The translations under genes and the position numbers were made by a program. From assembly GCA_043806395.1 (NCBI GenBank), contig JAZDHC010000291.1, positions 1 to 11,331 on the forward strand: a DNA stretch of 11,331 bases, read 5' to 3'. The notes beneath the pieces were generated by a model. That model saw nothing but the letters and a program-made list of their open reading frames with translations. It was not told the origin of the DNA and did no database searches. Source of the stretch: CG2-30-40-21 sp043806395 (lineage in GTDB: Bacteria > UBA9089 > CG2-30-40-21). Below are positions 1-8,334 of this stretch, piece after piece; the stretch's first letter is position 1; every line of letters begins with the position of its first letter.

Positions 1-431
1 TCAAGCCCTAATGGACTACCAATGACTACAACTCGCTCACCTACTTCAGGAAGAGAGGTACTTACTGACAAATGATGCACAACAATATTTGAAGGAATAT
101 CCACAAAGACCCGAATGAGGTCTCCTTCATTATCCTCTGCCACAATCCGTGTTATAGGGTAGACTTTTCCCTTTGCTGTTTTAACTTCAGCACGGCTTGC
201 CCCCTCAAGCACATGACGATTAGTAATAATGTCGCCTTTCTCACTAATAAAAAATCCGCTTCCTTGACCGATAACTACACCTTCATTATCGTAAGTAAAG
301 ATAACGACCGTTGCCGGTTCAATCTTTTTAACAATCTGCGGTAATATTTCCTGTGCCTGCGACTGGTGAATAAAAACACAAGAGAATAGAAAAGCAATGG
401 CAAGACTCAAAAAACGATTTAGTTTCCTCAT
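1..431 (-). CDS. HtrA/trypsin-like serine protease, N-terminal part (cut by window edge)
   Basis: This gene reads leftward from an ATG at 431 and is still open at base 1, giving 143 residues. Residues 1-26 look like a Sec signal peptide: basic MRKLNR, a hydrophobic core, then HQSQAQ with a likely cleavage after SQA and no lipobox. The mature part has the S1C (DegP/HtrA) pattern: GQGSGFFIS, then ITNRHVL with the catalytic His at about residue 73, then EDNEGDLIRV with the catalytic Asp at about 104, then VVVIGSPLGL, which precedes the active-site Ser loop in this family. The Ser and any PDZ domain would lie outside the window. The start is supported by GGAGG about 7 bases upstream. The expected role is an exported protease for protein quality control or processing. 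Family is sure from the motifs, but the subtype (DegP, DegS or a simple S1C protease without PDZ) cannot be told. Confidence 0.85.
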   Translation of the reverse strand, partial: MRKLNRFLSLAIAFLFSCVFIHQSQAQEILPQIVKKIEPATVVIFTYDNEGVVIGQGSGFFISEKGDIITNRHVLEGASRAEVKTAKGKVYPITRIVAEDNEGDLIRVFVDIPSNIVVHHLSVSTSLPEVGERVVVIGSPLGL

Positions 432-436
432 GTTTC

Positions 437-598
437 TTACCTCCTGATTTTGGTAACTGGTTTTATGTCCATTATTTTTACTCCAATGCTTTCAATCGCT
501 CTGATTCCTTCCTTATCTCCATTTCGATATTTAGGACTCACACAAAACACCATTGTGATGGATATTCTCTCATTTTGCATAAGTCCTAACATTGTCAT
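437..598 (-). CDS. small hypothetical protein directly upstream of the protease
   Basis: This is a short ORF of 53 codons if started at the ATG at 598, where GGGGCAGGA just upstream could act as a ribosome site. The frame stays open to an ATG at 703, but that extension runs through repeat DNA and reads as low-complexity translation, so I prefer the internal start. The product begins MTMLGLMQNE and ends in a basic tail (KIRR). It has no signal peptide or membrane segment, and I do not recognise a family. Its last codons contain the AGGAGG that serves the protease, and only five bases separate its TAA from the protease ATG, which would suit translational coupling. It may be a real small operon partner or a chance or decayed ORF. 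Confidence 0.3.
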   Translation of the reverse strand: MTMLGLMQNERISITMVFCVSPKYRNGDKEGIRAIESIGVKIMDIKPVTKIRR

Positions 599-624
599 TC
601 CTGCCCCTGTATTCACAGAGATTG

Positions 625-642
625 CCACTGCGAATGCAGTGG
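625..642. repeat. short perfect hairpin next to repeat copy 1
   Basis: CCACTGC and GCAGTGG form a 7-bp perfect stem around a GAAT loop. It is followed by a near-palindrome with TAAACT and AGTTTA arms. Both lie just left of the longer repeat at 667-723 and may belong to the same composite repeat. No T-run suggests termination. Confidence 0.5.
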
Positions 643-666
643 GGTAAACTCCAGTGGGGAAGTTTA

Positions 667-723
667 GGGTCACCCCTTGAATGGAGAATACGCATCTGCT
701 CAAGGTGCAACCCCAAGCTTCCC
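667..723 (+). repeat. interspersed repeat, copy 1 (shorter form)
   Basis: This segment aligns almost base for base with 1461-1529. Shared blocks are CCTTGAATGG, GAATRCGCATCTGCT and CAAGGTGCAA, then CCAAGCTT and a C-run. It lacks nine bases (TTCTACATT) present in copy 2, which removes part of one hairpin arm, so only a weak CCTTGA/TCAAGG stem is left. It abuts the stop codon of the nucleotidyltransferase gene (724-726). It has the same orientation as copy 2. Confidence 0.75.
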
Positions 724-1047
724 TTATACTATTTTTTCTCCTGTAGCAATTATTTCTTTAACAAAAGGATCGGTTTTGTCAAAATCTTTTATTGAGAAAG
801 GATGCGGTTCAATTCTTAAATCTACATTCCATCGCAATTTCATTAATTTTAACCTTTCATCAAATCTATCTATTTTATTTTTATTTAATACAATGGCTAA
901 ATCAATATCACTATCAGAATTATAACTCCCTTTGACATAAGAACCAAAAAGATATATATCATGAAATCCTATTCTATTTTTTCTTAACAATTCTATATAT
1001 TTCGAGACAATTTCAGAAATTATCCTTTTATCTCTTTTAATATCCAT
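724..1047 (-). CDS. MNT-type nucleotidyltransferase (MntA-like antitoxin of a HEPN-MNT pair)
   Basis: This 107-residue protein is a minimal nucleotidyltransferase of the pol-beta superfamily. The signature GSX10DXD is intact: G35-S36 in LFGSYVKGS, then D47 and D49 in SDSDIDLAI, with a plausible third acid D76 in NVDLRIEP. Solo MNT proteins of this length pair with HEPN proteins. In the studied MntA/HepT systems the MNT protein neutralises the HEPN RNase by adding AMP groups to it. The ATG at 1047 lies inside the end of the HEPN gene (28-base overlap), so the two are co-translated with the HEPN gene first, the usual order. The 3' end butts against a repeat. The family is sure; antitoxin activity is inferred from the pairing. 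Confidence 0.85.
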   Translation of the reverse strand: MDIKRDKRIISEIVSKYIELLRKNRIGFHDIYLFGSYVKGSYNSDSDIDLAIVLNKNKIDRFDERLKLMKLRWNVDLRIEPHPFSIKDFDKTDPFVKEIIATGEKIV

Positions 1048-1412
1048 TTTTTAAACTCCCTTATTTTTTCCAAATAATCTAATGTAAACTCCTGAGTACA
1101 TTTTTTATATAAAGTCAGCTTATGATCAGGATATCTTGCTTCAATATTAAAATTATTCAAACCATCAAGAAATGTTTTTTGCTCAATAGACAATTCAAGA
1201 GATGATTTTTCCGCTATTCTGAGCAAATCATGAATATAGGGAACATTTAAATCTACTTGTTTAACATAATATCCCTTCAATAATTTTTCGATAACAAGGC
1301 GGCCTATAAACAATGCCCAGAGATAATCTTCTCTTTCAAAAAGGTGCTCCATCGTAATGAAGTCATATTCCGATGTCTTAACCCAATAATCGAAAAATTC
1401 TTCCTTCGTCAT
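1020..1412 (-). CDS. HEPN domain protein (putative toxin partner of the MNT protein)
   Basis: This is a 130-residue all-helical HEPN protein. It shows the family helix with A-F-x-G-R-x-V-I-E-K-L-L-K-G-Y around residues 33-48, an H-D-L motif at 61-63, and N-I-E-A-R-Y-P-D-H around 89-97. The last motif is typical of the broad HEPN family (Pfam HEPN) rather than of HepT/DUF86. The ribonuclease motif RX4-6H of HEPN toxins is not clearly present; the nearest arrangement is R93-x3-H97. It may therefore be a toxin of a variant class, or a non-catalytic HEPN that binds nucleotides or the partner. AAGGGG lies a few bases before the ATG at 1412. It is transcribed with the MNT gene downstream. No clear promoter was seen in the 128 bases to gatB, so readthrough from gatB is possible. 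Confidence 0.8.
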   Translation of the reverse strand: MTKEEFFDYWVKTSEYDFITMEHLFEREDYLWALFIGRLVIEKLLKGYYVKQVDLNVPYIHDLLRIAEKSSLELSIEQKTFLDGLNNFNIEARYPDHKLTLYKKCTQEFTLDYLEKIREFKKWILKEIKG

Positions 1413-1460
1413 ACTTTCCCCTTTTATGTCTAAAAATTAGGTAATGTCGCAGATTGGATC

Positions 1461-1529
1461 GGGATCGCACCTTGAATGGGGAATGCGCATCTGCTTTCTA
1501 CATTCAAGGTGCAATTCCAAGCTTTCCCC
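1461..1529 (+). repeat. interspersed repeat, copy 2 (long-stem hairpin)
   Basis: GCACCTTGAATG (1467-1478) and CATTCAAGGTGC (1501-1512) are a perfect 12-bp inverted repeat around a 22-base loop. The stem extends outward by GGGAT/ATTCC with one mismatch at the junction. The loop contains the palindrome ATGCGCAT. The hairpin sits between the end of gatB and the start of the HEPN gene, both read leftward, so it could weaken transcription past gatB, but no U-run follows it. It is the intact form of the sequence at 667-723. Confidence 0.8.
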
Positions 1530-1540
1530 ACTCATCCTGT

Positions 1541-2956
1541 TTATTCAAGCCTTTTCTTCAGAATTTCATTTACTGTTTCCGGCTTAGCTTTGCCATTAGT
1601 TATCCTCATCACCTGTCCAACAAAAAACCCCAGTGCCTGTTTTTTGCCTTCCCTGTATTGCTCCACTATCTTTGGATTTTCCTTAATGACATTATCAATC
1701 ACTGCTTCCAGCTCACCTTTGTCTGTAATCTGAACAAGCCCTTTTTCCTTTACGATTAATTCTGGGGATATTCCTGTCTTGAAAACCTCTGGCAAAAGCT
1801 CCTTCCCCATCTTGCCTGATATAATCCCATCCTCAATCATCTGTAGCAATTGGGAAAGATACAGTGGTGTTACCTGACATTTCCTGATTCCTATCTTTGC
1901 CTCACTAAGAAGGCGAAACATCTCGCCTGTCAGCCAATTACTTACTACCTTTGGACTGGGAAATAGTTTAACAGTTTCCTCATAAAAGTCAGCCATCCCC
2001 TTATCTGCAACAAGGACTTGGGTATCATATTCCGAAAGATTGTATTGACTGATAAACCTTTTCCCTCTTGCTTGCGGCAATTCAGGGATAGTTTCAGAGA
2101 TAGCCTGTATCCATTCTTGATTAATCCGTATTGGCATCAGGTCAGGCTCAGGAAAATATCTATAGTCATGAGCCTCTTCTTTTGATCGCATAGAAGAGGT
2201 TATCTGCTTCTTTTCATCCCATAGCCTTGTTTCTTGAATAACCTTGTCCCCTCGGTCAACCAATTCAGTTTGTCTTTGGATCTCATAGATTAATGCCCTT
2301 TCTACAGCTCGAAAGGAGTTCACATTTTTAATCTCTGCCCTTGTCCCAAGTGGTATTGTCCCCTCTGGTTTGATAGAAATATTCACATCACACCTGAGTG
2401 AGCCCTCTTCCATATTACAATCAGATGCCTCTGTATATTCTACGATTGCCTTCAATCTTGTCAGGTAATCATAAGCCTCCTGTGGCGATGAAATATCTGG
2501 CTGACTAACAATCTCAAGCAATGGCGTGCCAGTACGATTATAATCCACAAGGCTCTGCCCTGCATCAGAATGGATGAGTTTACCTGCATCCTCTTCAAGG
2601 TGTGCCCGGGTAATGCCTATTCTTTTTCCACTGGCTAAATCAATGTGCCCATTTACAGCCAATGGCTCATCATACTGAGAGATTTGATATGCCTTGGGCA
2701 GGTCAGGGTAAAAATAATTTTTCCGATGAAACCGTGAAACAGGGGCAATTTCACAATTCAAGGCAAGACTTGCCGTTATGGCATAATCTACAACCTTATG
2801 GTTTAATACTGGCAATGTACCGGGAAAACCAAGACAAACAGGACAAGTATGTGTATTTGGTTCTGCCCCAAAGCTATTATCACACCCACAGAATATTTTT
2901 GTCCTTGTCTTAAGCTGAACATGAACCTCAAGCCCAATCACAACATCATATTTCAT
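1541..2956 (-). CDS. gatB: Aspartyl/glutamyl-tRNA(Asn/Gln) amidotransferase subunit B
   Basis: This is full-length GatB (471 residues; the family is usually about 475-480). With GatA and GatC it converts Glu-tRNA(Gln) to Gln-tRNA(Gln), and Asp-tRNA(Asn) to Asn-tRNA(Asn), in the cytoplasm, using ammonia from glutamine. The N-terminus has the family opening GLEVHVQLKT, then the four zinc-ligand cysteines C23, C25, C38 and C41 in FCGC and CPVCLGFPGTLPVLN. Further motifs are RFHRKNYFYPDLPKAYQISQYD and YNRTGTPLLEIVS, then MRSKEEAHDYRYFPEPDL. The C-terminal roughly 150 residues form the tRNA-binding YqeY-like tail. The ATG is chosen because GGAGG lies 10 bases upstream and a strong promoter precedes it. 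gatA and gatC are not in the window, so gatB stands alone here, as is common in scattered gat gene sets. Confidence 0.97.
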   Translation of the reverse strand: MKYDVVIGLEVHVQLKTRTKIFCGCDNSFGAEPNTHTCPVCLGFPGTLPVLNHKVVDYAITASLALNCEIAPVSRFHRKNYFYPDLPKAYQISQYDEPLAVNGHIDLASGKRIGITRAHLEEDAGKLIHSDAGQSLVDYNRTGTPLLEIVSQPDISSPQEAYDYLTRLKAIVEYTEASDCNMEEGSLRCDVNISIKPEGTIPLGTRAEIKNVNSFRAVERALIYEIQRQTELVDRGDKVIQETRLWDEKKQITSSMRSKEEAHDYRYFPEPDLMPIRINQEWIQAISETIPELPQARGKRFISQYNLSEYDTQVLVADKGMADFYEETVKLFPSPKVVSNWLTGEMFRLLSEAKIGIRKCQVTPLYLSQLLQMIEDGIISGKMGKELLPEVFKTGISPELIVKEKGLVQITDKGELEAVIDNVIKENPKIVEQYREGKKQALGFFVGQVMRITNGKAKPETVNEILKKRLE

Positions 2957-2981
2957 TTTAACTTAACCTCCAAATTTTGTG

Positions 2982-3011
2982 ATTATAATCATGGAACGAG
3001 ATGACTGTCAA
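2982..3011 (-). promoter_or_regulatory. sigma-70 promoter of gatB
   Basis: Reading leftward, TTGACA (3011-3006) and TATAAT (2987-2982) are both perfect consensus hexamers with an 18-base spacer. Transcription would begin about 20 bases before the gatB ATG. The -35 box starts only three bases after the stop codon of the upstream large gene, so gatB is expressed independently of it. Confidence 0.85.
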
Positions 3012-3014
3012 TAA

Positions 3015-6000
3015 TCATTTCCCCACCCAGACCCCACACGGCACCACCCGTTCAAACGGCGTGCCACCCCCATGGGTATATGGTTGATGGGATCTTCTCA
3101 AATAGCGAAAGCCATGGTCAGAGAGGACAAATATCAGACTGTCCGGCTGAAATCGCCTCAGAAATGGGACAACACTGCCCTTTAGATCCAGTTCTATCCC
3201 CTGATAGAGATGATACAAATCTTCTGTTGCATGATGAATTCTGCTATCAATCAGATTAAAATTAATCACCTTCAGCTTTACGGTAGAAGAAATAAAATCA
3301 ATCAGCTCGTCCTGATGATAAACCCTGTCCGCAGCAACAATCATGGAAAACTCCGTATCTAATATTCGTCCAATAGCATCTGTCCCAAGTATTGCCCTTC
3401 TGTTTACCTCGGTTGTGGTTGGTTCAAGAGCCAGGATGGGAATAACCTCACATAGTTTGTGATGCGAAAATGCTGCCTCAAGATGTGGCAGGAGATATGT
3501 CCAGAGATCCCATCGCATTCCATCCAGAATAATAATGTAGGCATTGCTCAATGGATATTTCATGCGATAACCCTGATAAATTTGTGGAATAAAGTCAGCA
3601 ACCGTATGGAATGGAAAGTCTTTTTGCCTGAATTTATCCATATACCCCTCAATCTTTCCCTCAACCTCAGAGGAAAGCTCATCCACAAGTGCCCGAGGCA
3701 AAAATTCCTGCCTGAGGTTCAAGGAAAGTAGTCGTTCAAGCATGAAGTTTATTCTGGCGATATTATCCGTATATTCGGCAATAACATCCACCCTTGATGG
3801 AGGGAATGTGTTCAACATCGCAAGGATATTACAAAAATCATTCATCAAATCAAAGTGTGGCCATTCCATCTGCTGTGAATACTCCGGGCATACAATCCTC
3901 TTTGATGCAGCACCCTTAGCACCTGCCATCATCTGTTTCAAAAGGCAACGCCCTGCCTGTCTTGAAACAAACTCAAACACATGCTCATTTCTGATAAATT
4001 CACAAAGCTCCTGCAAGGAAAGGGTATTTATCTTCAATTCCTCCAATATCTCATCCCGTATTGATGGGTTAAGTTGTGCCTCTATTGATGCTTGGTAATG
4101 GATGTTAGCCCCAAGCAATCGCTTCCCATGCTCAGTTACGAGATTAATCCCCTGCCTGTCCAGATGATAGTGTCCCCTCAAAACCATACTATTGCCTACT
4201 GCCAGAGGTGTTGCATGTTGAGCCAGGCAACAGGTAATCCAGAATGCCTCCTTGAACCGTCCCTCTTCCTCAGCAATCACATCCCTGACAGGCAGATAAT
4301 CATCCAGCCCTGTCCCCTGATTCTGGTGTCGTGGCGAGATATGGATATAAACATCATCTGCCAACGGAGGGCTGACATTCCTGTCCGCTATTTGTCCATT
4401 ATTTGGCGGATTAGAAAACCCGCCCTCCTTTAGCAACCATTCATTGATAATATTAAGCAGATCATGTTTCGTAAACCTTCTCCCCTCAAGCCGCAAAAAA
4501 AGCTCATTAATATCCCTTTCCACAACAAGCACCTGTCCCATCAATGCCTTGCTTATTTGTGCCATCATATCGCCTGTCAACAAATATCTTAGCTCAACCA
4601 CCAGGGTTTTTAGGTTGCAAACATCCATGTGTAATAATTTCTGAATTTCTGAGCATTCTTCCAGCCTTGAAAGTTCACTCAAATGCCGCATATATATCTC
4701 TAATTTTTCCCTTGCCTTGCCAGATTGAAGACCGCAAATATATTCCCCTATTCCAGAGACAAGGATATTCATTATCTCCGGGATACCAGGTCCAGATACC
4801 GTATCCCCTAACTTGTACCCACAACTGCACTGCGGGCTGAACCCAATCTCTCCCCTCAAATTCCTTCGACAGATACTCAAAGACTCGCGAAGCAATTGCT
4901 CCACCCTGACAAGGTCATTTTTGACTACTATCAGAGAAAGCGTTGACAACCTTTCCAATAATCCATACTCAATGCCCTGCCTTATCCCGCTTATCCGCTG
5001 AAAGTATTCATCCCCATAAAACTCCTGATGGCTGGCTATATAGGTAGACTGATAGCCTTCATAAAATGTATAAAAATCCCTCTTAAATTCCTCAAACCCT
5101 CCCTCAAGTATTACCTTCCCTATATTCAACAGCCTATCCAACAGCCGCTGATACTCTCCCTTCAATTGACTGTAGGCTGAGGGGATAAACATGCGGGGAT
5201 GCGAGAGATAACTGAAAATTCGCGTATATTCTTCAACCTCTGTCTGTAGGAATTTAATCATCCATGAAATCTCAGAAAATACCACTCCTACCTGTGAATT
5301 TTCCTGAATAAACCTAAGACACCTTTCCAACCCCTGTTTTGAATCATAGCTTGTTTTTATTTCATCACAAAACTGCAAGATGAGCTTGTTCTTTTCCTCT
5401 ATATCCCTTAGTGGTATTCGTCCAAAAGAGGCATAATCACTATACCGCTGCATTAATCCCAAAATCTGGTGACAATCCTTTTCTTCCCTGTGCTTAAACT
5501 TGATGACCATATCCCATAGCCCCTTTTGCAGGCTGAGGTTAAATGGCTCTATTTCCCTCATGCCCCAGATAAAGGAGGCATCCTTCAAGATTGATTGATA
5601 TTGTGCCTCAATCAGTTTACCCTCACCAAGCTCTCCTACCCCATCGGTATAGAGTTTAGCTACTGATGAAAAAATTATCACCCTGCCCTCTTTGTATGGG
5701 GTAATAAAACCTGCTTGAAGGAGTATGGAGGTCAAAAGATAGAATGGGTGTCTTGTTAATCCCCATATGCCCTTACGCATTTTAAGATAAATATCAGAGA
5801 TAGGTATAGGATTATCAGGCAGAATATATGAAAGATAACTGCTCAAAAGCTCATTCTTGTCCGGCTCTATGGATAGGCTGAAATAATTCCCGTGTAGTTT
5901 AACCACCCCCATAGGCATCAATACCCCTTCAATGGGATTATACACACCCTTATCCCTTGCCTCTTTAATGGTTATTTTTCCTGAGGCAATAAATTCATCC

Positions 6001-8327
6001 CACAAGGTTTCCACCATATGTCGGGATATGGATTCCATATAAGGCATTATCTCCCGATGCCTCAGATAAACCACAGTTAAAACATCATTTAGAATAGTAG
6101 CCAGCATTTTTTCAAAAGGCAGATAGCCAAGCTGATGAAAATTAACCTCAAGCCCTTTTTCTATGCTAAAGATTGTTCCGTTAAAATAGGCGTTAATCAC
6201 TAATTCCTTTACTAAGGCAGTCTCTTTTTCCAGCATCTCATTTAAGATATTGAGCATCTCCTTTGCCTCAGGATTGGCTGCAATCTGTTTCTTTAACATC
6301 AAATGGGCATACATCACAAAAACTCTGTCCATATCCTGAATCTCTGCTGGAAGCCAGACAAATACACATCCTGTATGCCGTCCCCCACGGTCAAACTCAA
6401 GGAGTTGCTTGATATACTCCTGCTGCTTGACTACAGCCTCTGGCATTCCCACAAATAAGCAAAAATCAACCTCTGTGGTTAATATTTCACTATATAGCCT
6501 TTGTACCTCCTGAAGGCTCACCCCCCTGAGGTCCCGAAGCAGAATCTTGCCCTCCCGCGAAGTATTCTGCCATTGAATAAGTGCCTTATAAACCCTGACC
6601 CTCATCATATCTGCCAGAGGAAGATACACAGGATTTATGAGATTCATAATCTCGGCAAGGACATTGCTCCTATCCATACTCTTCAAGATTGCCTTTATCT
6701 CCTGAGAAATTATCTGGCTGGCATTTGCCTCAAGGTCAAGATAATAAACCGTATCAAGTGAAATTTTTGCTGGCTCTGATTTGATATAGGCTGCCTCTTG
6801 TAACAACTTGTCAAGGATTACCTCTTTCAAAAAATCATAATTAATACTGCTTTCAATCCCACTTACCCGATATAAAAGCATATCAGCCAACTCGCGAAGG
6901 GTATGCCGATTTTCCAGCGGAGATATTTCAGTCAGGATAAGAATTTTTATCAATCGCATGGAAAGTTCCCGGTGAGAGACATCCTCAAATATCTCTGGAA
7001 TATGCTGCTCAAAATACCTGTAAGCAATATTGTAGTAACTCTGTGTTTCGACCATTTCCCGAATTCGAAGACTGAAGTGGTCAAAGATGGTATCTGGTGA
7101 GAGAAGATATTTAGCATCCTGATCCAATATCCCCTGTATCTTCCGAGACTCATCACCTGTAATCTGGTAATGAATATAGTCCACAACACCCCGATGCTGA
7201 GAAAAAAGCCTCATCAACCCCTCCAGCATCTTCATCGTATAAGGATGCACCGGATAGATCTCTGCAAACCTCTCAAAGGATATTTCAAGATGTGGAAAAG
7301 CATCCCTTAATTGTTTATAAATAGATTGGAGTTGTTCCATTGCCCCTGTTTTTTTAATAATTAATCTTTTGCTGATGAGATCTGTAATATGGCGGGAAGA
7401 AATGATTAGCCTCTTTGGGTATCTATCCTTGATGCGATTAAAGAGATTTTGCTGAATATGACCGGTTTCTTCTATCTGCTCCTGCAATGAAGCAATTATC
7501 CATAATGGCTTTCCTGCTGCCTCCTCTCCAAGGTGCTGAAGGAATCTAACATCCTCATTAAAGCTAACAGGGGTAGATTTAGCCCTCAAAAATTCCGATA
7601 ATTCATCTAATATTAAAACAATTCCATCGTAGCCATAATCCACACGATATTGTTCTATTTTCTTAAAGGCATCATCCCGATTATACTCAAGACGAAGGGG
7701 AGATGTCTCCATTGCTTCAAGGTATTTGATGACTATCTGGCAGGATTCATCTGGATTCTGACAAACCATCGTTTGCCACTGGTCAATACTAATTCCACGG
7801 GAAACCAAAAAATCAGGGTGTCTGGGCAGGACATAATGGTTAAAATTATCCAGCAGCTTACTTGCTCTGGCAATAAGCACTCGCTGCTCTACCCCATCTT
7901 TGTGCCTTTGCAATTCCCTGTTAAACTGCTTCTCCACCCCGCCAAAGACAATATCCTCCAATGTATGTGCTGCAGAATAGTGTTGCAATGGTATCTTCGT
8001 CACCAGATACCTCTTTTCTCGCAATTGCCTGACACCCTCAAAACCCGCCTCACCCACCTCATCCCATGCCCAATCATATTCAAGAAGGATTGAAAGAAAT
8101 GACAGAAAATGTGATTTCCCCGTTCCATAATGCCCCTGAAGAAATATCCCACATCCATTGCCCTCAGCAATGGATTGCAGCACCACCCTCAGGTTATGGC
8201 TTGTCTCTTCAGTGATGACAAAGGTATTGAGTGTTTCCATTAATTGCTGCTTATCTGTTGCCTCTGCACAGACAAGCTGGATAACGGTTTTAATTGAAGG
8301 AACATGGATTAGGTCGTGTATCTTCAT
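3015..8327 (-). CDS. BrxC/PglY-like P-loop ATPase fused to a C-terminal PglZ phosphatase domain
   Basis: This single open frame of 1770 residues joins two activities that BREX/Pgl phage-defence systems normally encode separately. N-terminal ATPase: Walker A G65-HYGTGKS-H73, Walker B ILDE with D241-E242, a sensor-like IIASLQEQ near 278-285 and basic FNRIKDRYPKR near 296-306. This arrangement fits the DUF499/DUF6079 (BrxC/PglY) class. A long helical middle follows, with winged-helix-like stretches near 800-900 and a CxC pair at C1167/C1169. The last roughly 175 residues are an alkaline-phosphatase-fold PglZ domain. Candidate metal ligands are D1602 in ILDGMRWD, the Thr run near 1637-1639 in EPTTTEVNR, D1694 and H1698/H1699 in LIDSRIHH, D1737-H1738 in LSDHG, and H1752 in YTHGGG. 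All expected ligands appear present and no frame break is seen, so both ends could be active. There is no Shine-Dalgarno before the ATG. No PglX, BrxA/B or BrxL gene lies beside it. A role in phage exclusion is inferred from domain kinship only. Confidence 0.85.
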   Translation of the reverse strand: MKIHDLIHVPSIKTVIQLVCAEATDKQQLMETLNTFVITEETSHNLRVVLQSIAEGNGCGIFLQGHYGTGKSHFLSFLSILLEYDWAWDEVGEAGFEGVRQLREKRYLVTKIPLQHYSAAHTLEDIVFGGVEKQFNRELQRHKDGVEQRVLIARASKLLDNFNHYVLPRHPDFLVSRGISIDQWQTMVCQNPDESCQIVIKYLEAMETSPLRLEYNRDDAFKKIEQYRVDYGYDGIVLILDELSEFLRAKSTPVSFNEDVRFLQHLGEEAAGKPLWIIASLQEQIEETGHIQQNLFNRIKDRYPKRLIISSRHITDLISKRLIIKKTGAMEQLQSIYKQLRDAFPHLEISFERFAEIYPVHPYTMKMLEGLMRLFSQHRGVVDYIHYQITGDESRKIQGILDQDAKYLLSPDTIFDHFSLRIREMVETQSYYNIAYRYFEQHIPEIFEDVSHRELSMRLIKILILTEISPLENRHTLRELADMLLYRVSGIESSINYDFLKEVILDKLLQEAAYIKSEPAKISLDTVYYLDLEANASQIISQEIKAILKSMDRSNVLAEIMNLINPVYLPLADMMRVRVYKALIQWQNTSREGKILLRDLRGVSLQEVQRLYSEILTTEVDFCLFVGMPEAVVKQQEYIKQLLEFDRGGRHTGCVFVWLPAEIQDMDRVFVMYAHLMLKKQIAANPEAKEMLNILNEMLEKETALVKELVINAYFNGTIFSIEKGLEVNFHQLGYLPFEKMLATILNDVLTVVYLRHREIMPYMESISRHMVETLWDEFIASGKITIKEARDKGVYNPIEGVLMPMGVVKLHGNYFSLSIEPDKNELLSSYLSYILPDNPIPISDIYLKMRKGIWGLTRHPFYLLTSILLQAGFITPYKEGRVIIFSSVAKLYTDGVGELGEGKLIEAQYQSILKDASFIWGMREIEPFNLSLQKGLWDMVIKFKHREEKDCHQILGLMQRYSDYASFGRIPLRDIEEKNKLILQFCDEIKTSYDSKQGLERCLRFIQENSQVGVVFSEISWMIKFLQTEVEEYTRIFSYLSHPRMFIPSAYSQLKGEYQRLLDRLLNIGKVILEGGFEEFKRDFYTFYEGYQSTYIASHQEFYGDEYFQRISGIRQGIEYGLLERLSTLSLIVVKNDLVRVEQLLRESLSICRRNLRGEIGFSPQCSCGYKLGDTVSGPGIPEIMNILVSGIGEYICGLQSGKAREKLEIYMRHLSELSRLEECSEIQKLLHMDVCNLKTLVVELRYLLTGDMMAQISKALMGQVLVVERDINELFLRLEGRRFTKHDLLNIINEWLLKEGGFSNPPNNGQIADRNVSPPLADDVYIHISPRHQNQGTGLDDYLPVRDVIAEEEGRFKEAFWITCCLAQHATPLAVGNSMVLRGHYHLDRQGINLVTEHGKRLLGANIHYQASIEAQLNPSIRDEILEELKINTLSLQELCEFIRNEHVFEFVSRQAGRCLLKQMMAGAKGAASKRIVCPEYSQQMEWPHFDLMNDFCNILAMLNTFPPSRVDVIAEYTDNIARINFMLERLLSLNLRQEFLPRALVDELSSEVEGKIEGYMDKFRQKDFPFHTVADFIPQIYQGYRMKYPLSNAYIIILDGMRWDLWTYLLPHLEAAFSHHKLCEVIPILALEPTTTEVNRRAILGTDAIGRILDTEFSMIVAADRVYHQDELIDFISSTVKLKVINFNLIDSRIHHATEDLYHLYQGIELDLKGSVVPFLRRFQPDSLIFVLSDHGFRYLRRSHQPYTHGGGTPFERVVPCGVWVGK

Positions 8328-8334
8328 ATTGTTT

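Noticed and set aside
437..550. The C-terminus of the short ORF (GIRAIESIGVKIMDIKPVT) resembles the end of ribosomal protein S11.
   Set aside because: The likeness spans about 22 residues with a gap, the S11 tail HNGCRPPK is absent, and the upstream part does not match, so chance is the simpler explanation.
1461..1529. Hairpin after gatB as an intrinsic terminator.
   Set aside because: The loop is 22 bases and no U-run follows in the direction of gatB transcription; a related copy elsewhere shows it is a repeat.
3459..8093. Several plus-strand frames of 60-150 codons inside the large minus-strand gene.
   Set aside because: They are antisense shadows of an intact coding frame with clear domains at both ends; none has recognisable content.
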